Below, piece by piece: positions 42,520 to 50,321 of a stretch of 64,000 bases of DNA. Under the pieces are notes generated by a model. The model was not told the DNA's origin, did not search any database, and saw nothing but the letters and a program-made list of their open reading frames with translations. The number at the start of each line of letters is the position of its first letter. Within the stretch, counting starts at the first letter, position 1. Origin of the DNA: JAPHSX01 sp050298555 (lineage in GTDB: Bacteria; Pseudomonadota; Gammaproteobacteria; Thiohalomonadales; Thiohalomonadaceae); the NCBI GenBank assembly GCA_050298555.1, contig JBNKUL010000062.1, positions 1 through 64,000 on the forward strand. The letters run 5' to 3'. The position numbers and the translations under genes were made by a program.

Positions 42520-44517
42520 ATGGAGCAGATCTATAATTACGGCCTGATTATCGTCCTCGCCCCGCTGCTTGGCGCCATCATCGCCGGCCTGTTCGGCGGC
42601 AGCATCGGTCGCAAGGGTGCGCACACCGTTACCATCCTCGGTGTCGCCGTCGCCTTCGCCTTCTCCACCATGGTGTTCAAGCAGGTGGTCCTGGAGAAGG
42701 TCGGTACCCTGAACCAGACTGTTTACACCTGGCTGGTCTCCGAAGGGGTTAAATTCGAAGTCGGCTTCCTCATCGACGAGCTGACCGCGATGATGATGGT
42801 GGTGGTCACCTTCGTCTCGCTGATGGTGCACCTCTACACCATCGGTTATATGAGCCATGACGAGGAGAACTGGCCGAAGAACTCCAAGGCCGGTAGCAAC
42901 AGCTACCAGCGTTTCTTCAGCTACATCTCGCTGTTCACCTTCTCCATGCTGATGCTGGTGATGGCCAATAACTTCATGCAACTGTTCTTCGGCTGGGAGG
43001 CGGTGGGCCTGGTCTCCTACCTGCTGATCGGTTTCTGGTCGGTGCGCGAGTCGGCGGTCTACGCCAACCTCAAGGCCTTCCTCGTCAACCGTGTCGGTGA
43101 CTTCGGCTTCCTGCTCGGTATCGGCGCGGTGCTGATGACCTTCAACAGCCTCGACTACGCCGATGTCTTCGGTGCCGCCAACCTGCACAAGGATGCCACC
43201 TTCAGCATCTTCCCCGGCAGCGAGTGGAGCCTGATGACGGTGATCTGCATCCTGCTGTTCATCGGTGCCATGGGTAAGTCGGCCCAGGTACCGCTGCACG
43301 TGTGGCTGCCCGACTCGATGGAGGGCCCGACCCCCATCTCCGCACTGATCCACGCCGCGACCATGGTTACCGCCGGTATCTTCATGGTGGCGCGTATGTC
43401 GCCGCTCTACGAGCTCTCCGAGACCGCGCTCAGCTTCATCCTGGTTATCGGTGCCATCACCGCGCTGTTCATGGGCTTCCTCGGCCTGATCCAGCACGAC
43501 ATCAAACGCGTGGTCGCCTACTCCACCCTGTCGCAGCTCGGTTACATGACCGTGGCACTGGGTGCCTCGGCCTACGCCGCCGGCGTGTTCCACCTGATGA
43601 CCCACGCCTTCTTCAAGGCGCTGCTGTTCCTCGGTGCCGGTTCGGTCATCATCGCCATGCACCACAAGCAGGACATGCGCGAGATGGGTGGCCTGCGCAA
43701 GTACATGCCGATCACCTGGATCACCTCCCTGATCGGTTCACTGGCCCTGATTGGTACGCCGTTCTTTGCCGGTTTCTACTCCAAGGACAGCATCATTATG
43801 GCGGTCGAGGAGTCGACCCTTCCCGGTGCCGGCTTTGCCGCCTTTGCCGTGCTTGCGGGTGTCTTTATTACCGCCCTCTACAGCTTCCGCATGTACTTCA
43901 TGGTGTTCCACGGTGAAGAGCGCATGGACCGCCACACCCGCGACCACCTGCATGAGACCCCCTGGGTGGTGACCGTGCCGCTGGTGCTGCTGGCGATCCC
44001 CTCGGTGGTGGCCGGTGCGATGTTTGTGATGGAGATGCCCTTCGGTGACTTCTTCGGCTCGGCGATCTACGTCGCCTCCGAGCACGATGTGCTGGCCAAG
44101 GTGGGTGAGCATATCCACGGCTGGGTGGGCATGGCGCTACACGGCTTTACCTCGCTGCCGTTCTGGCTTGCCGCCGGCGGCGTCTTCAGCGCCTGGATGC
44201 TGCACAAGAACGGCCTGGACCTGGCCGTGGTGATGGAGAAGCGCTTCGGCTTCATCTACCGAATTCTCGACAACAAGTACTGGGCCGATGAGCTGTTCGC
44301 CAACGTCTTCGCCGCCGGCGGCCGTGGTATCGGCAGCGGCCTGTGGAAGGTGGGTGACGTCACCCTCATCGACGGTTTTATGGTCAATGGTTCGGCTCGC
44401 GTGGTGGGGATGCTTTCCGGCATCGTCCGTCGTGTGCAGACCGGTTATCTCTATACATACGCCTTCGCCATGATTGTGGGGATGTTGGCGCTGTTTAGCC
44501 TGTTTATTTTCCGCTAA
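42520..44517 (+). CDS. nuoL: complex I subunit NuoL
   Basis: The largest antiporter-like pump subunit (665 residues). It shows the Mrp-type core: FFGWEAVGLVSYLLIGFW, GKSAQVPLHVWLPDSMEGPT (conserved Lys and broken helix), HAATMVTAGIFMVARMSP and QHDIKRVVAYSTLSQLGYM. The C-terminal lateral helix region ends in ALFSLFIFR. A 57-base gap then leads to nuoM. Confidence 0.97.
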   Translation: MEQIYNYGLIIVLAPLLGAIIAGLFGGSIGRKGAHTVTILGVAVAFAFSTMVFKQVVLEKVGTLNQTVYTWLVSEGVKFEVGFLIDELTAMMMVVVTFVSLMVHLYTIGYMSHDEENWPKNSKAGSNSYQRFFSYISLFTFSMLMLVMANNFMQLFFGWEAVGLVSYLLIGFWSVRESAVYANLKAFLVNRVGDFGFLLGIGAVLMTFNSLDYADVFGAANLHKDATFSIFPGSEWSLMTVICILLFIGAMGKSAQVPLHVWLPDSMEGPTPISALIHAATMVTAGIFMVARMSPLYELSETALSFILVIGAITALFMGFLGLIQHDIKRVVAYSTLSQLGYMTVALGASAYAAGVFHLMTHAFFKALLFLGAGSVIIAMHHKQDMREMGGLRKYMPITWITSLIGSLALIGTPFFAGFYSKDSIIMAVEESTLPGAGFAAFAVLAGVFITALYSFRMYFMVFHGEERMDRHTRDHLHETPWVVTVPLVLLAIPSVVAGAMFVMEMPFGDFFGSAIYVASEHDVLAKVGEHIHGWVGMALHGFTSLPFWLAAGGVFSAWMLHKNGLDLAVVMEKRFGFIYRILDNKYWADELFANVFAAGGRGIGSGLWKVGDVTLIDGFMVNGSARVVGMLSGIVRRVQTGYLYTYAFAMIVGMLALFSLFIFR

Positions 44518-44574
44518 TCCGACTGTTGTCGACGATTAACGTTAAAGAAGAATTATTAACAAAGGGTAGGGTGC

Positions 44575-46107
44575 ATGTTTGCTGATTTGCCACTGCTGAG
44601 TCTGGTGATATGGGTGCCGATTGTCGGCGGCCTGCTGGTGTTGCTGACGGGGAGCGGACGTTCCGGCCTTGAGGCCAAGGTGTTGTCACTATTGGTGGGA
44701 CTGCTCACCTTTGCCCTCTCTATACCGCTGTATACCGGTTTCGATACGGCCAGCCACGCGATGCAGTTCAATGAGCTGACGCCGTGGATCGCCAGTTTCA
44801 ATATCAACTACCACCTCGGTGTCGACGGCATCTCGATGCCGCTGATCCTGCTCACCACCTTTACCACGGTGCTGGTGATCATCGCCGGTTGGGAGGTGAT
44901 TAAGTACAAGCCCGCCCAGTACATGGCCGCCTTCCTGATCATGGAAGGCCTGATGATCGGCGTCTTCGCCGCTCTCGATGCCATGCTGTTCTACGTCTTC
45001 TGGGAGGCGATGCTGATCCCGATGTTTATCGTCATCGGTATCTGGGGCGGCGACAACCGCGTCTACGCCACCATCAAGTTCTTCCTCTACACCTTCCTCG
45101 GCTCGGTGTTCATGCTGGTTGCCCTGATCTACCTCTACTTCCAGGCCGGTAGCTTCAGCATCCTCGACTTCCACATGCAGCCGCTGGGCCTGACCGCGCA
45201 GATCTGGATCTTCCTCGCCTTCCTCATCGCCTTCGCGGTGAAGGTGCCGATGTGGCCGGTGCACACCTGGCTGCCCGACGCCCACGTACAGGCCCCCACC
45301 GGTGGTTCGGTGATCCTGGCGGCGATCATGCTGAAACTGGGTGCCTACGGCTTCCTGCGCTTCTCCCTGCCAATCACCCCCGACGGTGCGCACAACCTCG
45401 ACTGGCTGATGATCGGCCTGTCGCTGATCGCCGTCGCCTACATCGGCTTCGTCGCCCTGGTGCAGCAGGACATGAAGAAGCTCATCGCCTACTCCTCCAT
45501 CTCGCACATGGGCTTCGTCACCCTGGGCTTCTTTATCGCCTGGACCATCGCCGAGAACAGCGGCAGCTTCACCGGTGCCGCCATGGGCATGTCGGGCGGC
45601 GTGGTACAGATGATCTCCCACGGTTTCGTCTCCGGTGCCATGTTCCTCTGCGTCGGTGTGATGTACGACCGCCTCCATTCGCGCCAAATCGCCGATTACG
45701 GCGGTGTGGTCCACTCCATGCCGAAGTTTGCCGGCTTCATGGTGCTGTTCGCCATGGCCAACTCCGGTCTGCCCGGTACCGCAGGCTTCGTCGGCGAGTT
45801 CATGGTCATCCTCAGCGCCTTTAAGGCCAACTTCTGGATCGCCTTCGTCGCCGCCACCACCCTGATCCTCGGTGCTGGTTACACCCTGTGGATGGTGAAG
45901 CGGGTGATCTACGGCGAAGCGGTCAGCCACAAGGTGTCGCAGATGCAGGATATTAACGGCCGTGAGTTCCTTATCCTCGCCACCCTGGCGGTGATGGTCA
46001 TCTTCTTCGGTGTCTACCCGGCGCCGCTGCTGGAGGTGATGGATGCCACGGTGCAACATCTGGTTGAACATATTGCGGTCAGCAAGCTGCCTGCAGGCGC
46101 AATGTAA
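44575..46107 (+). CDS. nuoM: complex I subunit NuoM
   Basis: A 510-residue antiporter-like pump subunit with about 14 helices. Key parts: VDGISMPLILLTTF, FYVFWEAMLIPMFIVIGIWG (glutamate of the first half-channel), FAVKVPMWPVHTWLPDAH and QQDMKKLIAYSSISHMGFV. nuoN begins 12 bases later. Confidence 0.97.
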   Translation: MFADLPLLSLVIWVPIVGGLLVLLTGSGRSGLEAKVLSLLVGLLTFALSIPLYTGFDTASHAMQFNELTPWIASFNINYHLGVDGISMPLILLTTFTTVLVIIAGWEVIKYKPAQYMAAFLIMEGLMIGVFAALDAMLFYVFWEAMLIPMFIVIGIWGGDNRVYATIKFFLYTFLGSVFMLVALIYLYFQAGSFSILDFHMQPLGLTAQIWIFLAFLIAFAVKVPMWPVHTWLPDAHVQAPTGGSVILAAIMLKLGAYGFLRFSLPITPDGAHNLDWLMIGLSLIAVAYIGFVALVQQDMKKLIAYSSISHMGFVTLGFFIAWTIAENSGSFTGAAMGMSGGVVQMISHGFVSGAMFLCVGVMYDRLHSRQIADYGGVVHSMPKFAGFMVLFAMANSGLPGTAGFVGEFMVILSAFKANFWIAFVAATTLILGAGYTLWMVKRVIYGEAVSHKVSQMQDINGREFLILATLAVMVIFFGVYPAPLLEVMDATVQHLVEHIAVSKLPAGAM

Positions 46108-46119
46108 CGGGGTCCCCTG

Positions 46120-47555
46120 ATGAATTTCGAGATGCCAAACTTCATGCCCGCCATGCCCGAGATCTTCGTCCTCGGCATGGCCTGCCTTATCCTCATCCTC
46201 GACCTGTTCCTCACTGAGCGCAGCCGGGTGGTGACCTACCTGCTGACCCAGGCAACCCTGGTGGGCGCATTCATCCTCAGCCTGAGCCTGTTCAGCGGTA
46301 CCAGCGAGCTGACCTTCAGCGACACCTTCGTGCTCGACCCGATGGCCTCGGTACTCAAGCTGGTGGTCTACTTCGCCGCCTTCATGGTGTTCCTCTACAG
46401 CCGCGGTTACCTGCGCGAGCGTGGCATGTTCCGCGGCGAGTTCTTCGTCCTCGGCCTGTTCGGCGTGTTGGGCATGATGGTGATGATCTCCGCCCACAGC
46501 ATGCTTACCATTTATATGGGCCTGGAGCTGCTGTCGCTCTCCATGTACGCCATGGTGGCGTTGCAGCGCGACTCCAGCGTTGCCGCCGAGGCGGCGATGA
46601 AGTACTTCGTCCTTGGTGCCATGGCCTCGGCGATGCTGCTCTATGGTATGTCGATGATCTACGGTGTCACCGGTACCCTCGACCTGGCCGAGGTGAGCTC
46701 GGCAGTGGCGGGGCAGGGCAACCGCCTGATTCTGGTCTTCGGCCTGGTGTTCCTGATGATCGGCGTCGCCTTTAAGCTCGGCGCCGTGCCCTTCCACATG
46801 TGGGTGCCCGATGTCTATCACGGTGCACCCACCGCGGTGACCCTCTATATCAGCACCGCCCCAAGCTGGCCGCCTTCGCCATGATGATGCGCCTGCTGGT
46901 CGACGGTCTCGGTGAGCTGCAGGCACAGTGGCAGGATATCCTGATGCTGCTGGCAGTGCTGTCGCTGGCCATCGGTAACGTGGTCGCCATCGCCCAGGTC
47001 AACATCAAGCGCATGCTGGCCTACTCCGGTATCTCCCACATCGGCTTTCTCATGCTGGGTGTCCTTACCGGCTCGCAGGAGGGCTATGCCGCCGGTATGT
47101 TCTACGCCATCACCTACGTGCTGATGGGGCTGGGCGGTTTCGGTATGGTGATCCTGATGAGCCGCGCCGGTTTCGAGGCTGACAGCCTGGATGACTACAA
47201 GGGCCTCAACGAGCGCAGCCCCTGGTTCGCGCTGATGATGATGTTCCTGATGTTCTCCATGGCCGGCGTGCCGCCGTTCATCGGTTTCTGGGCCAAGCTT
47301 TCGGTACTGCAGGCGGTGGTCGATGCCAACATGGTGTGGCTGGCAGCCGCGGCGGTGATCTTCTCGGTGATCGGCGCCTTCTACTACCTGCGCATCGTCA
47401 AGCTGATGTACTTCGACAAGCCGGTGGACGACACCCCGTTCCAGCCTGCCCGCGACGTCGCGGCGATCCTCAGTGTCAACGCGGTCGCGGTGATTGCCAT
47501 CGGCCTGTTCCCCTCGGCACTGATGAGCGTATGCAAGCAGGCGATGGGGCTATAA
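46120..47555 (+). pseudogene. nuoN: complex I subunit NuoN, frameshifted in this sequence
   Basis: NuoN is the third antiporter-like pump subunit. Frame one (46120 to about 46860) gives the N-terminal half up to DVYHGAPTAVTLYISTAP, then runs off into a stop at 46884. The rest (KLAAFAMMMRLLVDGLGEL onward) continues in the next frame to 47555. The junction lies in a run of four C at 46859-46862; a fifth C would restore GCC-CCC-AAG and a single protein of about 478 residues, the normal length. Both halves are well conserved with no other damage, so a sequencing or assembly indel in the C run is at least as likely as a true mutation. The operon ends here. Confidence 0.9.
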
Positions 47556-47598
47556 GGCGGCTGCAGGCTTTACTCGCACCACGCTTTGTGTTCTATTC

Positions 47599-47623
47599 AA
47601 CGCCCCGGCAAGCCCGGGGCGTT
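47599..47623 (+). terminator. terminator of the nuo operon
   Basis: AACGCCCCGG (47599-47608) pairs with CCGGGGCGTT (47614-47623) around CAAGC, followed by TTCGTTTC. It lies 44 bases after the nuoN stop. Confidence 0.85.
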
Positions 47624-47648
47624 TTCGTTTCACCCTCAGGAGAACCCC

Positions 47649-47966
47649 ATGACCGCAGAGCAATCGAGCTGGCTGATCATCGCCATCGCCTTTATCGCCG
47701 CCAACCTGCCCTGGCTGAGCGATCGGGTGCTGTTGGTGCTGGAGCCGAAGGAGGGGGTAAAGCGTGCCGCCTGGCGCTGGATGGAGTGGTTGCTGCTGTT
47801 TCTCATCATGGGGGCCGTGACCGCCGGTATGGAGCAGAAGATCAATGGCGAGATCTACCAGCAGGAGTGGGAGTTTTATGCCGTCAATCTCTGCCTGTTC
47901 CTGGTCTTCGCCCTGCCGGGCTTCATCTATCGCCACGATCTGCGTCAATTGCTGAAGCGTGGCTGA
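47649..47966 (+). CDS. DUF2818 family membrane protein
   Basis: A 105-residue protein with three predicted membrane helices (SWLIIAIAFIAANLP, WMEWLLLFLIMGAVTAGM and FYAVNLCLFLVFALPGFIY). It matches the DUF2818 family, often found just after nuoN in beta- and gammaproteobacteria. Function unknown; a link to complex I assembly or stability is only suggested by position. ATG 47649 has CAGGAG 6 bases upstream. It lies past the nuo terminator, so it may depend on read-through. Confidence 0.8.
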   Translation: MTAEQSSWLIIAIAFIAANLPWLSDRVLLVLEPKEGVKRAAWRWMEWLLLFLIMGAVTAGMEQKINGEIYQQEWEFYAVNLCLFLVFALPGFIYRHDLRQLLKRG

Positions 47967-47992
47967 ATCGTTAAAAATTTTTCAAATACGGC

Positions 47993-48021
47993 TTGCCATG
48001 ATCGGGGCGCATCTCTATAAT
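47993..48021 (+). promoter_or_regulatory. strong sigma-70 promoter of the fMet tRNA-rimP operon
   Basis: TTGCCA (47993-47998), a 17-base spacer and a perfect TATAAT (48016-48021), followed by a GC-rich GCGC discriminator of the kind seen at stringently controlled stable-RNA promoters. The tRNA begins 16 bases after the -10 box. Confidence 0.85.
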
Positions 48022-48036
48022 GCGCAGCTTAACGAT

Positions 48037-48113
<77 letters not shown>

Positions 48114-48127
48114 AATCGAAAGACAAT

Positions 48128-48150
48128 AAGCCCCACTTGTGGGGCTTTTT
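48128..48150 (+). terminator. hairpin with T run between tRNA-fMet and rimP
   Basis: AAGCCCCAC pairs with GTGGGGCTT, then TTT, 15 bases after the tRNA. It probably ends most tRNA transcripts while allowing some read-through into rimP-nusA. Confidence 0.8.
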
Positions 48151-48234
48151 GTTAGGTGAAGTAAACAGCCTGTCGTGTGGCGAGTTATAGCTTTAGCAGC
48201 TATAATCCCGTGCCGGTTGTGGATGTATCTGGAT

Positions 48235-48254
48235 GGGCCTTGGGCCCTTTTTTT
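48235..48254 (+). promoter_or_regulatory. possible attenuator in the rimP leader
   Basis: GGGCC (48235-48239) and GGCCC (48243-48247) form a small hairpin followed by seven T, 16 bases before the rimP start. As a second terminator-like structure in the leader of an operon that includes nusA, it may let NusA control its own transcription. Inferred from structure. Confidence 0.5.
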
Positions 48255-48269
48255 ATTTCCGGGGAAAAA

Positions 48270-48725
48270 ATGGCGCAGGCCAGCGAAAAATTGGTGTCAA
48301 TCATCGAGCCCGCCGTGACGGCGTTGGGCTTTGAGCTGTTGGGCGTGGAATACATGCCACAGGGGCGCCACTCGTTGCTGCGCGTCTATATCGACCATGA
48401 GGACGGTATTAGCGTCGACGACTGTGGCGACGTCAGTCACCAGGTCAGCGCGGTGCTCGATGTAGAGGATCCGATACGCGGTGAGTACACCCTGGAGGTC
48501 TCCTCCCCGGGGGTGGATCGTCCGCTCTTTACCCTGGAGCACTACGCGCGCTTTGCCAACAACCTGGCCGAGATTCGCCTGCATGCACCGCAGGGCGGCC
48601 GCCGCAAGTTCAAGGGGCGGATTCAGGGCGTCGAAGGCGACGAAGTAATTGTTGATGTAGAGGGTGAGGAGCATCGCCTGTCGATAGGCAATATCGAAAA
48701 GGCACACCTTATTCACGAATGGTAA
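48270..48725 (+). CDS. rimP: ribosome maturation factor RimP
   Basis: RimP helps assemble the 30S subunit. The 151-residue protein matches the family length. Motifs: EPAVTALGFELLGVEYMPQG, LRVYIDHEDGISVDDC and EVSSPGVDRPLFTLEHYARF. ATG 48270 follows GGGG; a longer open frame upstream (31 codons) runs through the leader hairpin and was rejected. Confidence 0.96.
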   Translation: MAQASEKLVSIIEPAVTALGFELLGVEYMPQGRHSLLRVYIDHEDGISVDDCGDVSHQVSAVLDVEDPIRGEYTLEVSSPGVDRPLFTLEHYARFANNLAEIRLHAPQGGRRKFKGRIQGVEGDEVIVDVEGEEHRLSIGNIEKAHLIHEW

Positions 48726-48799
48726 GCGACTGATTTATAAGTCGATTTTATTGGTTGTTCCGATGTCGGGCAATAGCTGGAGGCCATAGAGGCTGTTTT

Positions 48800-50302
48800 A
48801 TGAGCAAAGAGATCCTATTGGTTGTAGACGCGGTTTCTAACGAAAAGGGCGTAGACAAAGAGATTATCTTTGAGGCGATGGAGATCGCACTGGCGACCGC
48901 TACCAAGAAAAAGCACGGTGGCGATGTAGACATTCGCGTCAGTATCGATCGTGCTTCGGGTGATTACGACACCTTCCGCCGCTGGGAGGTAATGGACGAC
49001 GCCGAGACCCCGGTGCTGGAGTTCCCCGAGCGCGAGATCACCCTGAGTGCCGCACAGTTCGACAACCCCGAGATCCAGCCCGGCGAATTCGTCGAGGAGC
49101 AGGTCGAGTCGGTAGAGTTTGGCCGCATCGCCGCCCAGACCGCCAAGCAGGTCATCGTACAGAAGGTACGCGAGGCCGAGCGCGCCCAGGTCGTCGAGGC
49201 CTACGAGGGCCGTACCGGCGAGCTTATCTACGGCGTGGTCAAGCGTATGGACCGCGGCAGCGTTATCCTCGATATGGGTAACAACGTCGAGGCGCTGATT
49301 GCCCGTGAACACCTTATCCCCCGCGAGCCGGTACGCCCCGGTGACCGCCTGCGCGGCTACCTCTATGACGTACGCTCCGAGCCGCGCGGCCCGCAGCTGT
49401 TCGTCAGCCGCACCATGCCTGAATTCCTCATTGAGCTGTTTAAGCTGGAGGTGCCCGAGGTGGGCGAGGGGCTTATCGACATTATGGGCGCGGCACGCGA
49501 CCCGGGCCTGCGCGCCAAGATCGCCGTGCGTTCCAATGACCCGCGTATCGACCCGGTTGGTGCCTGCGTCGGTATGCGCGGTTCGCGCGTCCAGTCGGTG
49601 ACCAACGAAATGGGCGGTGAGCGTGTCGACATCGTGCTGTGGAACGACAATCCGGCCCAGTACGTAATCAATGCCATGGCCCCCGCCGAGGTGCTCTCCA
49701 TCGTGGTCGACGAAGAGTCCGACAGCATGGACATCGCGGTCGACGAGGAGCAGCTCTCCCAGGCCATCGGCCGCGGCGGCCAGAACGTGCGCCTCGCCAG
49801 CGAGCTGACAGGTTGGGAGCTCAACGTGATGACCGAGGCGCAGGCCGAGGAGAAGAACGAGGCCGAGGCAGGCGCCCTGGTCGAGATGTTCAAGGAGGCG
49901 CTCAACGTCGACGAAGAGGTCTCCATCATTCTGGTGCAGGAGGGCTTCTCCAGCCTGGAAGAGGTGGCCTACGTACCGGTCGCCGAGATGTTGGAGATCG
50001 AAGAGTTCGACGAGGACATCGTCGAGGAGCTGCGCGCCCGCGCTAAAGATGTACTGGTGACCCGCGAGATCAGCAGTGAGGAGCACGGCGGTGCCGAGCC
50101 CGAGCAGGATCTGCTGGAGATGGATGGCATGGACCCCGCCCTGGCGGACGCACTTGCCGCCAAGGGTGTCACCACCATGGACGACCTTGCCGAACTGGCG
50201 ATTGATGATTTGATGGAGATCGATGGCATGGACGAAGAGCGTGCCGGTCAGCTGATTATGACCGCACGGGCTCCCTGGTTTGCAGACGAGCAGGAAGGTT
50301 AA
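48800..50302 (+). CDS. nusA: transcription termination/antitermination protein NusA
   Basis: NusA binds RNA polymerase and controls pausing, termination and antitermination. The 500-residue protein contains the N-terminal polymerase-binding domain (SKEILLVVDAVSNEKGV), S1 (about 135-200, GVVKRMDRGSVILDMGN), two KH domains (about 200-345, KIAVRSNDPRIDPVGACVG) and two C-terminal acidic helix-hairpin repeats (about 365-495). Start ATG 48800; earlier codons in the frame are outside the family. Confidence 0.97.
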   Translation: MSKEILLVVDAVSNEKGVDKEIIFEAMEIALATATKKKHGGDVDIRVSIDRASGDYDTFRRWEVMDDAETPVLEFPEREITLSAAQFDNPEIQPGEFVEEQVESVEFGRIAAQTAKQVIVQKVREAERAQVVEAYEGRTGELIYGVVKRMDRGSVILDMGNNVEALIAREHLIPREPVRPGDRLRGYLYDVRSEPRGPQLFVSRTMPEFLIELFKLEVPEVGEGLIDIMGAARDPGLRAKIAVRSNDPRIDPVGACVGMRGSRVQSVTNEMGGERVDIVLWNDNPAQYVINAMAPAEVLSIVVDEESDSMDIAVDEEQLSQAIGRGGQNVRLASELTGWELNVMTEAQAEEKNEAEAGALVEMFKEALNVDEEVSIILVQEGFSSLEEVAYVPVAEMLEIEEFDEDIVEELRARAKDVLVTREISSEEHGGAEPEQDLLEMDGMDPALADALAAKGVTTMDDLAELAIDDLMEIDGMDEERAGQLIMTARAPWFADEQEG

Positions 50303-50321
50303 GGGCAGGAGAATAGAGTAG

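Noticed and set aside
46850..46890. Programmed frameshift in nuoN
   Set aside because: No slippery heptamer or stimulatory structure is evident and NuoN is not known to need one; a missing base in a C run is simpler.
44689..46926. 745-codon open frame on the minus strand across nuoM-nuoN
   Set aside because: It is opposite to well-conserved nuo genes and its translation is His/Asp/Gln-rich low-complexity sequence typical of antisense frames in GC-rich DNA.
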